DNA of 64,000 nucleotides from Sphingopyxis granuli NBRC 100800 (GCF_001591045.1 NZ_BCUA01000013.1:1-64000), one strand, 5' to 3'. Positions 32,249 through 40,552 are shown, numbered from the stretch's first letter. Notes: generated from the letters alone by a model not told the origin. Program-made: numbers and translations.

Positions 32249-33883
32249 ATGCGCAGGATGATGAAGAAGGCGATGGGCTTGGCGGCGGGCGTGGCGATGC
32301 TCGCATCGGGCGCAGCGCTTCCCGTGAGCGCGGCGGTCGTTCCGTCGGCGACGGTCGCGCCGGCGCAGGATCATGGCGATCTGGCGGCGGGTCCCTATCG
32401 CCGCCTCGTCATCCTCAATGCGATGGTGATTCCGGGGCATGGCGGACCGGCGGCCGGTCCCTACGACATCGTGATCGAGGGCAACCGGATCGCGGAGATG
32501 ATCGCGCTCGACCCGGTGACGCTCGGCCGTCGCGGCGCGAGCGCCCGGCCTACCGGTGACCGGGTCATCGACGCGACAGGCAAGTTCGTCATGCCCGGCA
32601 TGATCGATCTGCACATGCACATCCGCGAAGATCCGCTTCCGATGTCCTACAACCATTATCTGAAGCTTGCCCACGGCGTAACCTCGGAAGTGATGGTGCC
32701 CGACCGCGGCATGCCGCACGCGCTCGAGCAGCAGCGCCTGTCGGCCGCCAACCGCATCCTCGCGCCGCGCCTCTACCCCTATTGGACGTGGGGCAATCTG
32801 CCCGGCTACACGCGCGAGGAGCAGGAGGACCCGTCGCAGGCGCCGCGCATCGCGCGCGAGATCGCCGCGAAGGGCGCGCATGTCGTCAGCGTCGGGCCGA
32901 TCGCCTGGAACCGCGAGCTTTTCGGCGCGGTGTGCAAGGCCGTCTATGCCGCGGGCGGGATCACCTCGGTCCATCTGCCGCCCGCGACCACCGCCGTCGT
33001 CGACGCGCTGACCGCCGCGAAGCTGGGGGTCACGATGATCGAGCATCATTATGGCTATGCCGAATCCGCGCTCGACCGGACGGTGCAGGATTTCCCTCGC
33101 GACTATAATTACGATGACGAGAGCCACCGTTTTCGCCACGCCGGCATGGTCTGGACCGAGGCCGACCGCGAGCCCGCGCGCACCCGCCTGCTGACCGAGG
33201 TGGCAAAGGAACTCGCCGAAACCGGCGTGACCATGCTGCCGACGCGCGTGGTCTACGAGGCCAACCGCGACATCCTGCGCGCGCAGGGGCTGCCGTGGCA
33301 CGAGAAATATACGCACCAGCTGCTGTGGGAGAAGTTCCTCCCCAACCGCAACCTGCACGGCGGCTATTTCTGGGACTGGTCGTCGGAGGACGAGGCGGCG
33401 TGGAGCAAGGCCTACGACCTGTGGGGCCGGCTGATCTATGCCTTCAACAAGGAAGGCGGCCGCGTCGCCTATGGCACCGACGACAGCTATATCTGGGCGA
33501 CCCCCGGCTTCTCCAACGTCCGCGAACTCGAACTGCTGCGCGAGGCGGGGCTGCACAATTACGAGGTGCTGAAGGCGGCGACGCTGAACAGCGCGGAGAC
33601 GCTGCGCGAGGCGAAGCTGGGCCTGGTGCGTCCGGGCTATGCTGCCGACCTGCTGATTGTCGACCGCAACCCGGCCTATAACCTGGCCTTCCTCTATGGC
33701 TTCGGCGCCAACACGCTCGATGCGTCGGGTCAGATGGTCCGCACAGCCGGCATCATTCACACGATCAAGGACGGCGTGGTGATGGAAAATGCCCGCCTGC
33801 TCGAAGAGGTCGCGCGCATGGTCAAGGCATCGCGGCCCGAAGGCCGCGCGCCCGACGCGGCGACAGCGCCCTTCCTGCCCTGA
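32249..33883 (+). CDS. exported amidohydrolase-family protein (paralogue 3, lysine ligand absent)
   Basis: The 544-residue product has a signal peptide (cleavage near VSAA) and the amidohydrolase layout: H122 and H124 in DLHMH, H242 in SVHLPP, H266/H267 in EHHYGY and D411 in GTDD. Where the other two paralogues have GIK (K231/K218), this one reads AHVVSVGP with no lysine, so it may be mononuclear or use another ligand. The ATG at 32249 follows GAGGGAGG. It is clearly more distant than the other two are from each other. Confidence 0.85.
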   Translation: MRRMMKKAMGLAAGVAMLASGAALPVSAAVVPSATVAPAQDHGDLAAGPYRRLVILNAMVIPGHGGPAAGPYDIVIEGNRIAEMIALDPVTLGRRGASARPTGDRVIDATGKFVMPGMIDLHMHIREDPLPMSYNHYLKLAHGVTSEVMVPDRGMPHALEQQRLSAANRILAPRLYPYWTWGNLPGYTREEQEDPSQAPRIAREIAAKGAHVVSVGPIAWNRELFGAVCKAVYAAGGITSVHLPPATTAVVDALTAAKLGVTMIEHHYGYAESALDRTVQDFPRDYNYDDESHRFRHAGMVWTEADREPARTRLLTEVAKELAETGVTMLPTRVVYEANRDILRAQGLPWHEKYTHQLLWEKFLPNRNLHGGYFWDWSSEDEAAWSKAYDLWGRLIYAFNKEGGRVAYGTDDSYIWATPGFSNVRELELLREAGLHNYEVLKAATLNSAETLREAKLGLVRPGYAADLLIVDRNPAYNLAFLYGFGANTLDASGQMVRTAGIIHTIKDGVVMENARLLEEVARMVKASRPEGRAPDAATAPFLP

Positions 33884-33899
33884 GGGCCGGGGCGGCGGA

Positions 33900-34496
33900 T
33901 CAGGCCGCCATCAGGCGCAGCTCGCCGCGGAAATCCTCGTCGAAACCGACGCGGCCGCGCATGGGGGTGACGGCATCGCTGCCGTCACCGTCGCCCTGCT
34001 CGAACAGCGCGCAGGGCGCTTCGCCCCCGCGCGCGAGGCTGTGACGCGACACGACCCGACCGGTCGGCCGAAATCCCAGCTTGCGCAGCACCGCGCCCGA
34101 CGCGGGGTTGTCGACGAAATGGCCGGCGGTCAGCTTGGGCAGCTTCATCGCATGGGCGATGCGGACGAGCTGGCGCCCCGCCTCGGTTGCGAAACCAAGC
34201 CCCCAATAGGGCCGCGCGATCCAGTACCCGAGTTCGAGCCCATCGTCGGGGCCGGGCGCGATGCCGCAGCCGCCGACAAGGCGCGGCGCGGCGCCGGTGC
34301 GCGCGAAGATCAGGAGGCGCGGCTGGTCGGGGGCGGTCGGCTGGTCGAGGAAGGCTGAAGCCTCCGCTTCGCCATAGGGCCAGGGCGCGCGGGCGAGGCC
34401 TCGCACCACCGCCTCGTCGCCGATCGCACGGGCGAGCGCCGGGGCATCTTCCAGCCAGCCGGGCCGCAGCAACAGTCTATCGGTACGCGCAAACAT
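33900..34496 (-). CDS. GNAT-family N-acetyltransferase (RimJ/RimL-like)
   Basis: The 198-residue product has the RimJ/RimL pattern: TDRLLLRPGWLED at the N-terminus, GYWIARPYWGLGFATEAG around the acetyl-CoA site, and NPASGAVLRKLGFRPTGR near the C-terminal half. The ATG at 34496 was preferred because GGGAG lies 8 nt upstream; ATGs at 34502 and 34511 are alternatives. The acceptor is unknown. It lies downstream of the rplU-rpmA terminator. Confidence 0.85.
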   Translation of the reverse strand: MFARTDRLLLRPGWLEDAPALARAIGDEAVVRGLARAPWPYGEAEASAFLDQPTAPDQPRLLIFARTGAAPRLVGGCGIAPGPDDGLELGYWIARPYWGLGFATEAGRQLVRIAHAMKLPKLTAGHFVDNPASGAVLRKLGFRPTGRVVSRHSLARGGEAPCALFEQGDGDGSDAVTPMRGRVGFDEDFRGELRLMAA

Positions 34497-34621
34497 TCTC
34501 ATCACTCCCATTTGGCTGTCGCCTTGGCGCCAGATGGTGACGCTTTGGCGACAGTCGATGTGCGAGGGAGATGATCGGCCCGATTTTCGCGCCCGTCCGT
34601 CAAGCGACGGAATAAGGGCGA

Positions 34622-34660
34622 GAAAAAAGGGAGGCCGGGGCGACCCGTCTCCCTCTTTTC
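34622..34660 (-). terminator. terminator of the rplU-rpmA operon
   Basis: GGGAG (34629-34633) pairs with CTCCC (34649-34653). It is flanked by AAAAAA on the left and CTTTTC on the right, so it can work on the reverse strand behind rpmA and possibly in both directions. A further hairpin of GGTCGTCC with GGACGACC at 34701-34722 lies between it and rpmA. Confidence 0.65.
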
Positions 34661-34738
34661 GAACCTGGTTTTCCGCGTCGGGCGGAAAAGGGCGGTCCCG
34701 GGTCGTCCCTTGGTGGACGACCGCGGCAGGATCGTCCC

Positions 34739-35008
34739 TTATTCGGCGGCGTCCGCCATACAGTCGACCGACACATATTTGCGGCCGAGCTTGCCGTCGT
34801 GGAATCGGACGCGGCCGTCCGCGGTCGCGAACAGCGTGTGGTCCTTGCCGATGCCGACGTTGACGCCCGGATAGACCTTGGTGCCGCGCTGGCGCACGAT
34901 GATGTTGCCGCCGATCACTTCCTGACCGCCGAACTTCTTCACGCCAAGGCGCTTGGATTGCGAGTCGCGGCCGTTGCGCGACGAACCGCCTGCCTTCTTA
35001 TGTGCCAT
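34739..35008 (-). CDS. rpmA: 50S ribosomal protein L27
   Basis: The 89-residue protein starts [20 protein letters not shown] and continues with [11 protein letters not shown] and [11 protein letters not shown], the standard L27 sequence. It supports the peptidyl-transferase centre of the large subunit. It is 42 bp downstream of rplU on the reverse strand, the conserved bacterial order. Confidence 0.98.
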   Translation of the reverse strand: MAHKKAGGSSRNGRDSQSKRLGVKKFGGQEVIGGNIIVRQRGTKVYPGVNVGIGKDHTLFATADGRVRFHDGKLGRKYVSVDCMADAAE

Positions 35009-35050
35009 GACTGATGCTCCTTACTTCTGCCGAGCCGCGGACGAGCGCGC

Positions 35051-35530
35051 TCAGGCGTCCTTCTTGGGGGCCGCTTTCTTGGCGGCGGGCTTCTTCTCGG
35101 TGGCTTCGGCCTTGGGCGCGGCGGCCTTCTTCGGCGCTGCAGCCTTCTTCTCGACGGGCGCAGCCTTGGCTTCGGCGGCCGGGGCGGCGTCTTCCTTCGG
35201 CGCCGCTTCCTTCTTCGGGGCGGCCTTCTTGGCTTCGCCGACCGACAGGATACGCAGCAGCGTCAGCGACTGGCGGTGGCCGTTGCGGCGGCGGTAATTG
35301 TGCCGGCGGCGCTTCTTGAAGACGATGACCTTCTCGCCGCGCGTCTGGGCGATGATCTCGGCAGAGACGGTCAGTCCCTTGGCGTCCTTCACCTCGCCGC
35401 CGTCGCCGGCCAGCAGGATGTCGCCCAGCGACACGGTGTCACCGGCCGCGCCCTCGATCTTCTCGACGGCGATCTTGTCTCCAGCGGCGACGCGATATTG
35501 TTTGCCGCCCGTGCGCACGATTGCGAACAT
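35051..35530 (-). CDS. rplU: 50S ribosomal protein L21 with long Ala/Lys-rich C-terminal extension
   Basis: The first about 100 residues ([20 protein letters not shown]..., ending [14 protein letters not shown]) are a normal L21. A tail of about 57 residues follows, built of repeated KKAAPKKEA-like units. Alphaproteobacterial L21 proteins often carry such tails, but bacterial L21 is usually near 103 residues and this is 159. The ATG at 35530 is the conserved start. Confidence 0.97.
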   Translation of the reverse strand: MFAIVRTGGKQYRVAAGDKIAVEKIEGAAGDTVSLGDILLAGDGGEVKDAKGLTVSAEIIAQTRGEKVIVFKKRRRHNYRRRNGHRQSLTLLRILSVGEAKKAAPKKEAAPKEDAAPAAEAKAAPVEKKAAAPKKAAAPKAEATEKKPAAKKAAPKKDA

Positions 35531-35759
35531 GGTCTTCCATCCAATCAAAAACTAAATCGCCCGCGCTGCCGACCGCCCGCCGAAGCAGGCGAACTTTCCG
35601 GCATGCGGGAAAGACCGCGCCACTAGCGGGACCGGGGCTTTCTGTCAACCGCATGTTTCCGGGCTTTTCGGCGATTTCGTCGCCGTTCGCGGAATCCCGA
35701 TGGGCGCGCATTCCGATTCGGCTTGCCGCCCCGCGCCGGCCCCCATATCAGGGGCGGCG

Positions 35760-36278
35760 ATGACGCGCATCCCGCTTTCCCGTCCACTGGCGATCGCCGC
35801 CGCCCTGTCGCTTTCGGCCTGCGCCGCCGCTGGCGGGGACGGGGCGCCGTCGCTGGCCAAGCGGCCGGTTGAGGGACGATTCGACGTCGCGCCACCCGTA
35901 GTCGCGGTCGACCCGCCGGGGCCGTTGCCCGCCGACCTCGCCGGCCGCCTCGCGCGATGGGATGCCGATGCCGTCGCCGCGCAGAGAGCCTTCGCCGCCG
36001 AACGCGGCACCGCCGCGACGCTCGTCTCGGCCGCTTCGGGCGCCGCGGTCGCCAGCGAGCGCTGGGTCGTCGCGCAGCAGGCGATCTCACGCCTCCAGGC
36101 GACGCGCGCGCCGCTCACCGCCGCACTCGCCGACATCGACCGGCTCTATCTCGACCGCAGCGTCGCCGAGGATATCGACGGTCTGCCCGACATCTATGCG
36201 CTGCGCGACCGCCTCGCCGACATGGCGGCGACGCAGGATGCGGTGGTCGAGGCGCTGGAGCGGCAATTGCCGCAATAG
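35760..36278 (+). CDS. hypothetical lipoprotein
   Basis: The 172-residue product has a lipoprotein signal peptide with lipobox LSAC (Cys about residue 21), a short Pro-rich linker, and a mostly helical body with many Ala and Arg residues. No family is recognised. It is divergent from rplU and alone on its strand. Confidence 0.65.
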   Translation: MTRIPLSRPLAIAAALSLSACAAAGGDGAPSLAKRPVEGRFDVAPPVVAVDPPGPLPADLAGRLARWDADAVAAQRAFAAERGTAATLVSAASGAAVASERWVVAQQAISRLQATRAPLTAALADIDRLYLDRSVAEDIDGLPDIYALRDRLADMAATQDAVVEALERQLPQ

Positions 36279-36350
36279 GGGGCCGACCCGGCCGGAAATC
36301 GTCACCCCGGACTTGCTTGGCAATTATTCCCGTTTCGGCACGTAGCTGTT

Positions 36351-36413
36351 CCCCGGCGAAAGCCGGGGTCCATGCGGGGAAGCACGACGCCATCTGGACC
36401 CGGCTTTCGCCGG
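36351..36413. repeat. REP-like palindromic element pair
   Basis: CCGGCGAAAGCCGGGGTCCA at 36353-36372 is mirrored by TGGACCCGGCTTTCGCCGG at 36395-36413, giving arms of about 19 bp with a small inner hairpin of its own. This is the form of the intergenic REP/BIME-like elements frequent in sphingomonad genomes. It lies in the gap between the lipoprotein and pspF. Confidence 0.75.
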
Positions 36414-36512
36414 TGAACAAGCTGAGGGGCTTACAGGCCAAGCCGTTTCAGGGCCCATCGTCGGAGCAATAGATGCCGAAACATATTCGACATGACGAAG
36501 GAATGGGCGAGG

Positions 36513-37538
36513 TTATTGATTCAGCCCATGCTTCTTCAGCGCATGGCGAATCTGGTCGTAGCTGAGCCCCAGCGCCTCAGCCGCGACCTTCTGGTTATAG
36601 CGGCAGCGCGCCATCGTGTCGGCGAGGATCTGCCTTTCATAGCCGTCGACCGCGGCGCGCAGGTCGCTGACCGACCCCGAAGATGGCGCGGCCGGGGCGG
36701 CTTCGCTGACTGCGGCCGAAGGCACGGAGGCGGGCGCGGCGGATTTGCGCTGCGCCGTGGGTTGCCACGGGCTCGCGAAGGGGTCGAAGCTCAGCGCGTC
36801 GACCGGACGGGTCGCGTCGGCCCAGCGATAGATGGCGCGCTCGATGACGTTGCGCAGTTCGCGGACGTTGCCCGGCCAGTCGTGCCCTTCCATCGCCGCG
36901 AGCGCGCGCGGGCCGAAGCCCGGCCATTCCTCCCAGCCGAGCACCGCCGCCATGCGCTGCCCGAAATAGGTCGCGAGCACTTCGATATCGCCCTCGCGCG
37001 CGCGCAGTGGGGGCAGGGTGATGACCTCGAACGACAGCCGGTCGAGCAGGTCGGCGCGAAAGCGGTTATCCTCGACCAGCGCGGGCAGATGCTCGTTGGT
37101 CGCCGCGACGATGCGGACGTCGACGCGCACCGGGCGCGACGCGCCGACGCGCGTGATCTCGCCATATTCGACCGCGCGCAGCAACCGCTCCTGCGCCGCC
37201 ATCGACATCGTCGCCAGTTCGTCGAGGAATAATGTGCCGCCGTCGGCTTCCTCGAAACGGCCCGCGCGGCTGCGTGTTGCGCCGGTGAACGCGCCCGCCT
37301 CGTGTCCGAACAGTTCGGCCTCGATCAGCGTCTCGGGCATCGCGGCGCAGTTCAGAATCACATAGGGCTTGTCCCAGCGTGCCGACAGGCGGTGCAGGCG
37401 TTCGGCGATCAGTTCCTTGCCGGTGCCGCGCTCGCCGATCACCAGCACCGGGCGGTCGAGCAGCGCCGCCTGGCTCGCGCGGTCGACCGCATCCTGAAAG
37501 GCCGCCGATTGCCCGATGAACTGCGTTTCGCGCTCCAT
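36513..37538 (-). CDS. pspF: phage shock protein operon activator PspF (sigma-54 enhancer-binding protein)
   Basis: The 341-residue AAA+ activator has no N-terminal sensor domain, as in PspF. It shows Walker A GERGTGKE near residue 36, the sigma-54-contact loop GAFTGA, Walker B GTLFLDE and an arginine-finger region. A low-complexity linker of about 45 residues leads to a C-terminal Fis-type HTH (QKVAAEALGLSYDQIRHAL). It is divergent from the psp genes and should activate the sigma-54 promoter at 37639. Released PspF activity is normally held down by PspA. Confidence 0.93.
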   Translation of the reverse strand: MERETQFIGQSAAFQDAVDRASQAALLDRPVLVIGERGTGKELIAERLHRLSARWDKPYVILNCAAMPETLIEAELFGHEAGAFTGATRSRAGRFEEADGGTLFLDELATMSMAAQERLLRAVEYGEITRVGASRPVRVDVRIVAATNEHLPALVEDNRFRADLLDRLSFEVITLPPLRAREGDIEVLATYFGQRMAAVLGWEEWPGFGPRALAAMEGHDWPGNVRELRNVIERAIYRWADATRPVDALSFDPFASPWQPTAQRKSAAPASVPSAAVSEAAPAAPSSGSVSDLRAAVDGYERQILADTMARCRYNQKVAAEALGLSYDQIRHALKKHGLNQ

Positions 37539-37638
37539 TCCCAACTATTGGCAAAATTTCCCGCTGAATGGCAAGAAGAATCGGCTTGTACGGAGATTTC
37601 GGTGTGAAGTTGCGCGCTTTTCCAGTGCTTTTGGGCAA

Positions 37639-37656
37639 TTGGCACGCCCTCTGCAT
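37639..37656 (+). promoter_or_regulatory. sigma-54 (-24/-12) promoter of the psp operon
   Basis: TTGGCACGCCCTCTGCAT matches the sigma-54 consensus, with GG at 37641-37642 and GC at 37653-37654 separated by exactly 10 bases. It faces the psp genes and lies about 100 bp from the divergent pspF start, leaving room for upstream PspF-binding sites at 37545-37635. Confidence 0.88.
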
Positions 37657-37714
37657 AGAATAAGGCGAACCGGCGCATGTCGTGCCGGAGCAGCAGAATG
37701 AGGAAGTTCGATCC

Positions 37715-37885
37715 ATGAAGACGACCCTTGCCCAGGCCGCTACCTTCGCGTTCAGCGCGGTCGGTGCGCTGGCCATTCTCGTCGGCGTGCTCGACCAGCC
37801 TCGGATCGCCGCCAGCGCCGCCGGAACCCCGACCGCGATGCTGGCGGCGGCTGCATCGACCCCGACGGTCGGCCGCATGGCCTGA
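37715..37885 (+). CDS. small unknown protein, first gene after the psp promoter
   Basis: The 56-residue product has one hydrophobic segment (residues about 5-22, AATFAFSAVGALAILVGV) and an Ala/Thr-rich tail. It could be a small membrane protein or have a signal peptide. GAGGAAG lies about 9 nt upstream of the ATG. It is the first frame downstream of the sigma-54 promoter, so it should be induced with pspA. No family is recognised. Confidence 0.6.
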   Translation: MKTTLAQAATFAFSAVGALAILVGVLDQPRIAASAAGTPTAMLAAAASTPTVGRMA

Positions 37886-37991
37886 CCGGCTCTGGTGCCG
37901 GGGCTCTCTCCCCCCTTGCCCCGCCCCGGCACCAGCATTCAAAAAGGGCCCTGCCAAGGGCTCGGACGTGTTTCGACAGGAGTGTAGTAAA

Positions 37992-38654
37992 ATGGGTATT
38001 TTCTCACGGACCCGCGACATCATCGCCGCCAACGTCACCGATCTGCTCGACCGGGCGGAGGATCCCGAAAAGATGATCCGCCAGATCATCTTCGAGATGA
38101 ACGAGACGCTGGTCGAGGTTCGCGCCTCTGCGGCCCGCACCATCGCGGACCAGAAGGAAATGCGCCGCCATATTGCCAAGCTCGAAAGCCTGCAGGACAG
38201 CTGGAAGGAAAAGGCCGAACTCGCGCTGTCGAAGGACCGCGAGGACCTCGCCACCGCCGCGCTCGTCGAAAAGCAGAAGGCCGGCGACATGGCCGAACGG
38301 CTGAAAGGCGAAATCGCGGTGCTCGACGATGCGCTCAAGGGCTATGAAGCCGATATCGCCAAGCTCCAGAAAAAGCTGGGCGAGGCGCGGGCCCGCCAGT
38401 CGAGCGTCGTCAACCGCCTCGAAAGCGCGGAGAACCGCTATCGCCTGCGCGAGATGACCAATGGCGATCGCGTCCAGGACGCCTTCTCGCGCTTCGAGAT
38501 CCTCGAACGCCGCGTCGACGAGGCCGAAGGCCGCGCCGAGGCGCTGGGTCTCGGCTACAAGAAGTCGCTCGACGAAGAGATCGCCGAACTGCAGGCCGCC
38601 GACAAGGTCGCCGACGAACTGGCCGCGCTCAAGGCGGCGCAGGGCAAGCAGTAA
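37992..38654 (+). CDS. pspA: phage shock protein A (PspA/IM30)
   Basis: PspA is a peripheral inner-membrane protein of the ESCRT-III-like family that stabilises damaged membranes and inhibits PspF. The 220-residue product starts MGIFSRTRDIIAANVTDLLD and contains the EDPEKMIRQIIFEMNETLVEVR segment split across the first helices, then long coiled coils to the end. The length is typical. It is in the operon driven by the sigma-54 promoter at 37639. Confidence 0.96.
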   Translation: MGIFSRTRDIIAANVTDLLDRAEDPEKMIRQIIFEMNETLVEVRASAARTIADQKEMRRHIAKLESLQDSWKEKAELALSKDREDLATAALVEKQKAGDMAERLKGEIAVLDDALKGYEADIAKLQKKLGEARARQSSVVNRLESAENRYRLREMTNGDRVQDAFSRFEILERRVDEAEGRAEALGLGYKKSLDEEIAELQAADKVADELAALKAAQGKQ

Positions 38655-38666
38655 GGAGCCGGACCG

Positions 38667-38942
38667 ATGGAAGAGATCATCATCGTCCCGATCGTCATCG
38701 GCACCCTCTTCCTCGGTCTGCCCTGGCTGATCCTCCACTACATCACGCGGTGGAAACAGGCCAAGACGCTGACCGGAGAGGATGAGCAGCTGCTCGACGA
38801 GCTCTATGACACCGCGCGCCGGCTCGAGAATCGTCTGCATACCGTCGAACGGATCATCAGCGCCGACCATCCCGACTTCCGCCCCGCGGTTTGCAGCGAC
38901 GAGGATCTGGCGCAGCTTGAAAACATGAGCAGGAGGAACTGA
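38667..38942 (+). CDS. pspB: phage shock protein B
   Basis: The 91-residue product has an N-terminal transmembrane helix (IIIVPIVIGTLFLGLPWLIL), a basic ITRWKQ junction, and a cytoplasmic coiled coil containing ARRLENRLHTVERIISADHP, the PspB family pattern. PspB and PspC normally sense membrane stress and recruit PspA. The segment R-L-x-x-V-E-R-I is shared with the five small proteins encoded downstream. Confidence 0.92.
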   Translation: MEEIIIVPIVIGTLFLGLPWLILHYITRWKQAKTLTGEDEQLLDELYDTARRLENRLHTVERIISADHPDFRPAVCSDEDLAQLENMSRRN

Positions 38943-38943
38943 G

Positions 38944-39324
38944 ATGTCTGCCAGCCGCACCAAATTCTATCTCGATAAACAGCATGCCAAGTGGAGCGGC
39001 GTGTGCGCGGGGATCGCGGACTATATCGGAATCGACGTCCTCTGGGTCCGCGTCGGCGCGGTGCTGCTGACGCTGATGGGCGGCTTCCCCTGGACGCTGA
39101 TCGCCTACTGGCTGGTCGCCTGGATGGGAACGCCCAAGCCGCTTGCGCTCTATGGCTCGGCAGAGGAAGCGAAATTCTGGCAGGGCGTGCGCTCGAACCC
39201 CAGCGCCTCGACGCGCGATATCCGCTCGCGTTTCCGCGACATCGACCGCCGCCTCGCCGACATCGAACAATATTATACCAGCCACAACCGCCGCCTCGCC
39301 GACGAGATCGACGCGCTGCGCTGA
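38944..39324 (+). CDS. pspC: phage shock protein C
   Basis: The 126-residue product has the PspC domain at residues about 8-65 (KWSGVCAGIADYIGIDVLWV, then a hydrophobic helix through TLIAYWLVAWMG). The C-terminal coiled coil reads DIDRRLADIEQYY and ends RRLADEIDALR. That tail resembles the tails of the small proteins that follow. It starts 1 base after the pspB stop. Confidence 0.93.
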   Translation: MSASRTKFYLDKQHAKWSGVCAGIADYIGIDVLWVRVGAVLLTLMGGFPWTLIAYWLVAWMGTPKPLALYGSAEEAKFWQGVRSNPSASTRDIRSRFRDIDRRLADIEQYYTSHNRRLADEIDALR

Positions 39325-39352
39325 GCGGGACCGGGCAACAGGGAGACAGACC

Positions 39353-39652
39353 ATGAGCTGGGGAGGACCCGCCTTCGTTATCGCGATCATCGGCCTTTCG
39401 ATCGCCGGATGGATGTTCACCACTTGGGTGCGTGCGAGGCACGGCTATCCGATCGAGAATGAATGGGGCGGCACGGTTCATCGAACCGACCCCCACGCTG
39501 ATCGAAAAATCGCGCTGCTGACGGACGACAATGCCAAGCTTTCGGTCCAGATCACGCGGCTGGAGGAGCGGGTGTCGGTGCTCGAACGCATCGCCACCGA
39601 CGCGAACGGCCGCGCGGCGCAGCTCGCCGAGCAGATCGACCGGCTGCGCTGA
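39353..39652 (+). CDS. PspB-like small membrane protein, paralogue a
   Basis: The 99-residue product has one N-terminal transmembrane helix (residues about 5-24), then the motif ARHGYPIENEWGG, and a coiled coil with RLEERVSVLERIATD ending QIDRLR. It is not PspB itself but shares its layout, and shares the LERI-TD and LR-end signature with the next genes. GGGAGAC lies upstream of the ATG. Its position in the psp operon suggests a membrane partner in PspA recruitment or sensing; this is an inference. Confidence 0.78.
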   Translation: MSWGGPAFVIAIIGLSIAGWMFTTWVRARHGYPIENEWGGTVHRTDPHADRKIALLTDDNAKLSVQITRLEERVSVLERIATDANGRAAQLAEQIDRLR

Positions 39653-39663
39653 GGAGAGGAAGT

Positions 39664-39984
39664 ATGGACAAACTCGGTATCATCAACGCCATCGGCCCGA
39701 TCCTCGCGATCATCGGCGTCGCCGGTATCGCCGGCTGGGTCGTCACCACCTGGATGCGGATCAAGAACGGCTATCCGCTCGACGGCGCCTGGGGACAGGC
39801 AGTCTATCCCAAGACCGGCGACGAGGCGATGGAGCGCATCAAGCTGCTGAGCCAGGAAAACGCCCAGCTCCGCGCCGAGCTTGGCTCGCTCAAGGACCGG
39901 CTCGCGGTGGTCGAGCGGATCGTCACCGACGAAGGCCACCGGTTGAGCCACGAGATCGAGGCGCTGCGGCGCCCGGCGAACTGA
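39664..39984 (+). CDS. PspB-like small membrane protein, paralogue b
   Basis: The 106-residue product has a hydrophobic helix (GPILAIIGVAGIAGWVVTTW), the motif IKNGYPLDGAWGQ that parallels paralogue a, and a coiled coil with LKDRLAVVERIVTD ending HEIEALR. The ATG follows GAGGAGAGGAAG closely. The shared GYP-x-x-x-x-WG segment makes a and b the most alike of the set. Confidence 0.78.
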   Translation: MDKLGIINAIGPILAIIGVAGIAGWVVTTWMRIKNGYPLDGAWGQAVYPKTGDEAMERIKLLSQENAQLRAELGSLKDRLAVVERIVTDEGHRLSHEIEALRRPAN

Positions 39985-39994
39985 GGAGGCGGAC

Positions 39995-40243
39995 ATGGAA
40001 GATATGGTCTATGCGCTGATCCCGCTCGCTCCGTTCATCGTCGGTGGTCTGTTCATCTGGACCAAGCACCAGCAGAAGATGATCGAGAAACAGTCGGAGA
40101 TGACGGCCGAAAAGGCGGCGCAATATGCCGCGCAGACCGAACGGCTCGAAGCGCGTGTGCGCGTCCTCGAACACATCGTCACCGACCGGGGTATCGACGT
40201 CGCCCAGGAAATCGACAAGCTGCGTGATGCGCCCCTGAATTAA
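39995..40243 (+). CDS. PspB-like small membrane protein, paralogue c
   Basis: The 82-residue product has an N-terminal helix (LIPLAPFIVGGLFIW), a Lys/Gln/Glu-rich stretch, and a coiled coil with RLEARVRVLEHIVTD ending QEIDKLRD. It lacks the GYP segment. It is 10 bases behind paralogue b with GAGGAGG as Shine-Dalgarno. Confidence 0.78.
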   Translation: MEDMVYALIPLAPFIVGGLFIWTKHQQKMIEKQSEMTAEKAAQYAAQTERLEARVRVLEHIVTDRGIDVAQEIDKLRDAPLN

Positions 40244-40288
40244 CGGCCGGACCGACAACCAGACCGACAGGCGAAAGGAACCTCCCCC

Positions 40289-40552
40289 ATGAACCCCTTT
40301 GAAATGGTGATCGGCATCGTTCTGATCGTGACGATCGGCAGCATCCTCCGCGCAAAATATGGCGTGCGCCGCGATTCCCACGGAGCCGAATATATCGCTG
40401 CCGGCAACGATGCCGAAACCAGGGCGCTCCAGGCCGAGATCCGCCAGCTCAAGGAACGGATCCAGGTCCTCGAACGCATCGCCACCGACAACAACCGCGC
40501 CGCCAGCCTCGACGAGGAGATCGAGAAGCTGCGCGACCGTTCGCATCCCTGA
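40289..40552 (+). CDS. PspB-like small membrane protein, paralogue d
   Basis: The 87-residue product has a short N-terminal helix (FEMVIGIVLIVTIGSIL), the segment AKYGVRRDSHGAEY in place of the GYP motif, and a coiled coil with LKERIQVLERIATD ending EIEKLRD. GAAAGGA precedes the ATG. It keeps the full shared signature. Confidence 0.78.
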   Translation: MNPFEMVIGIVLIVTIGSILRAKYGVRRDSHGAEYIAAGNDAETRALQAEIRQLKERIQVLERIATDNNRAASLDEEIEKLRDRSHP

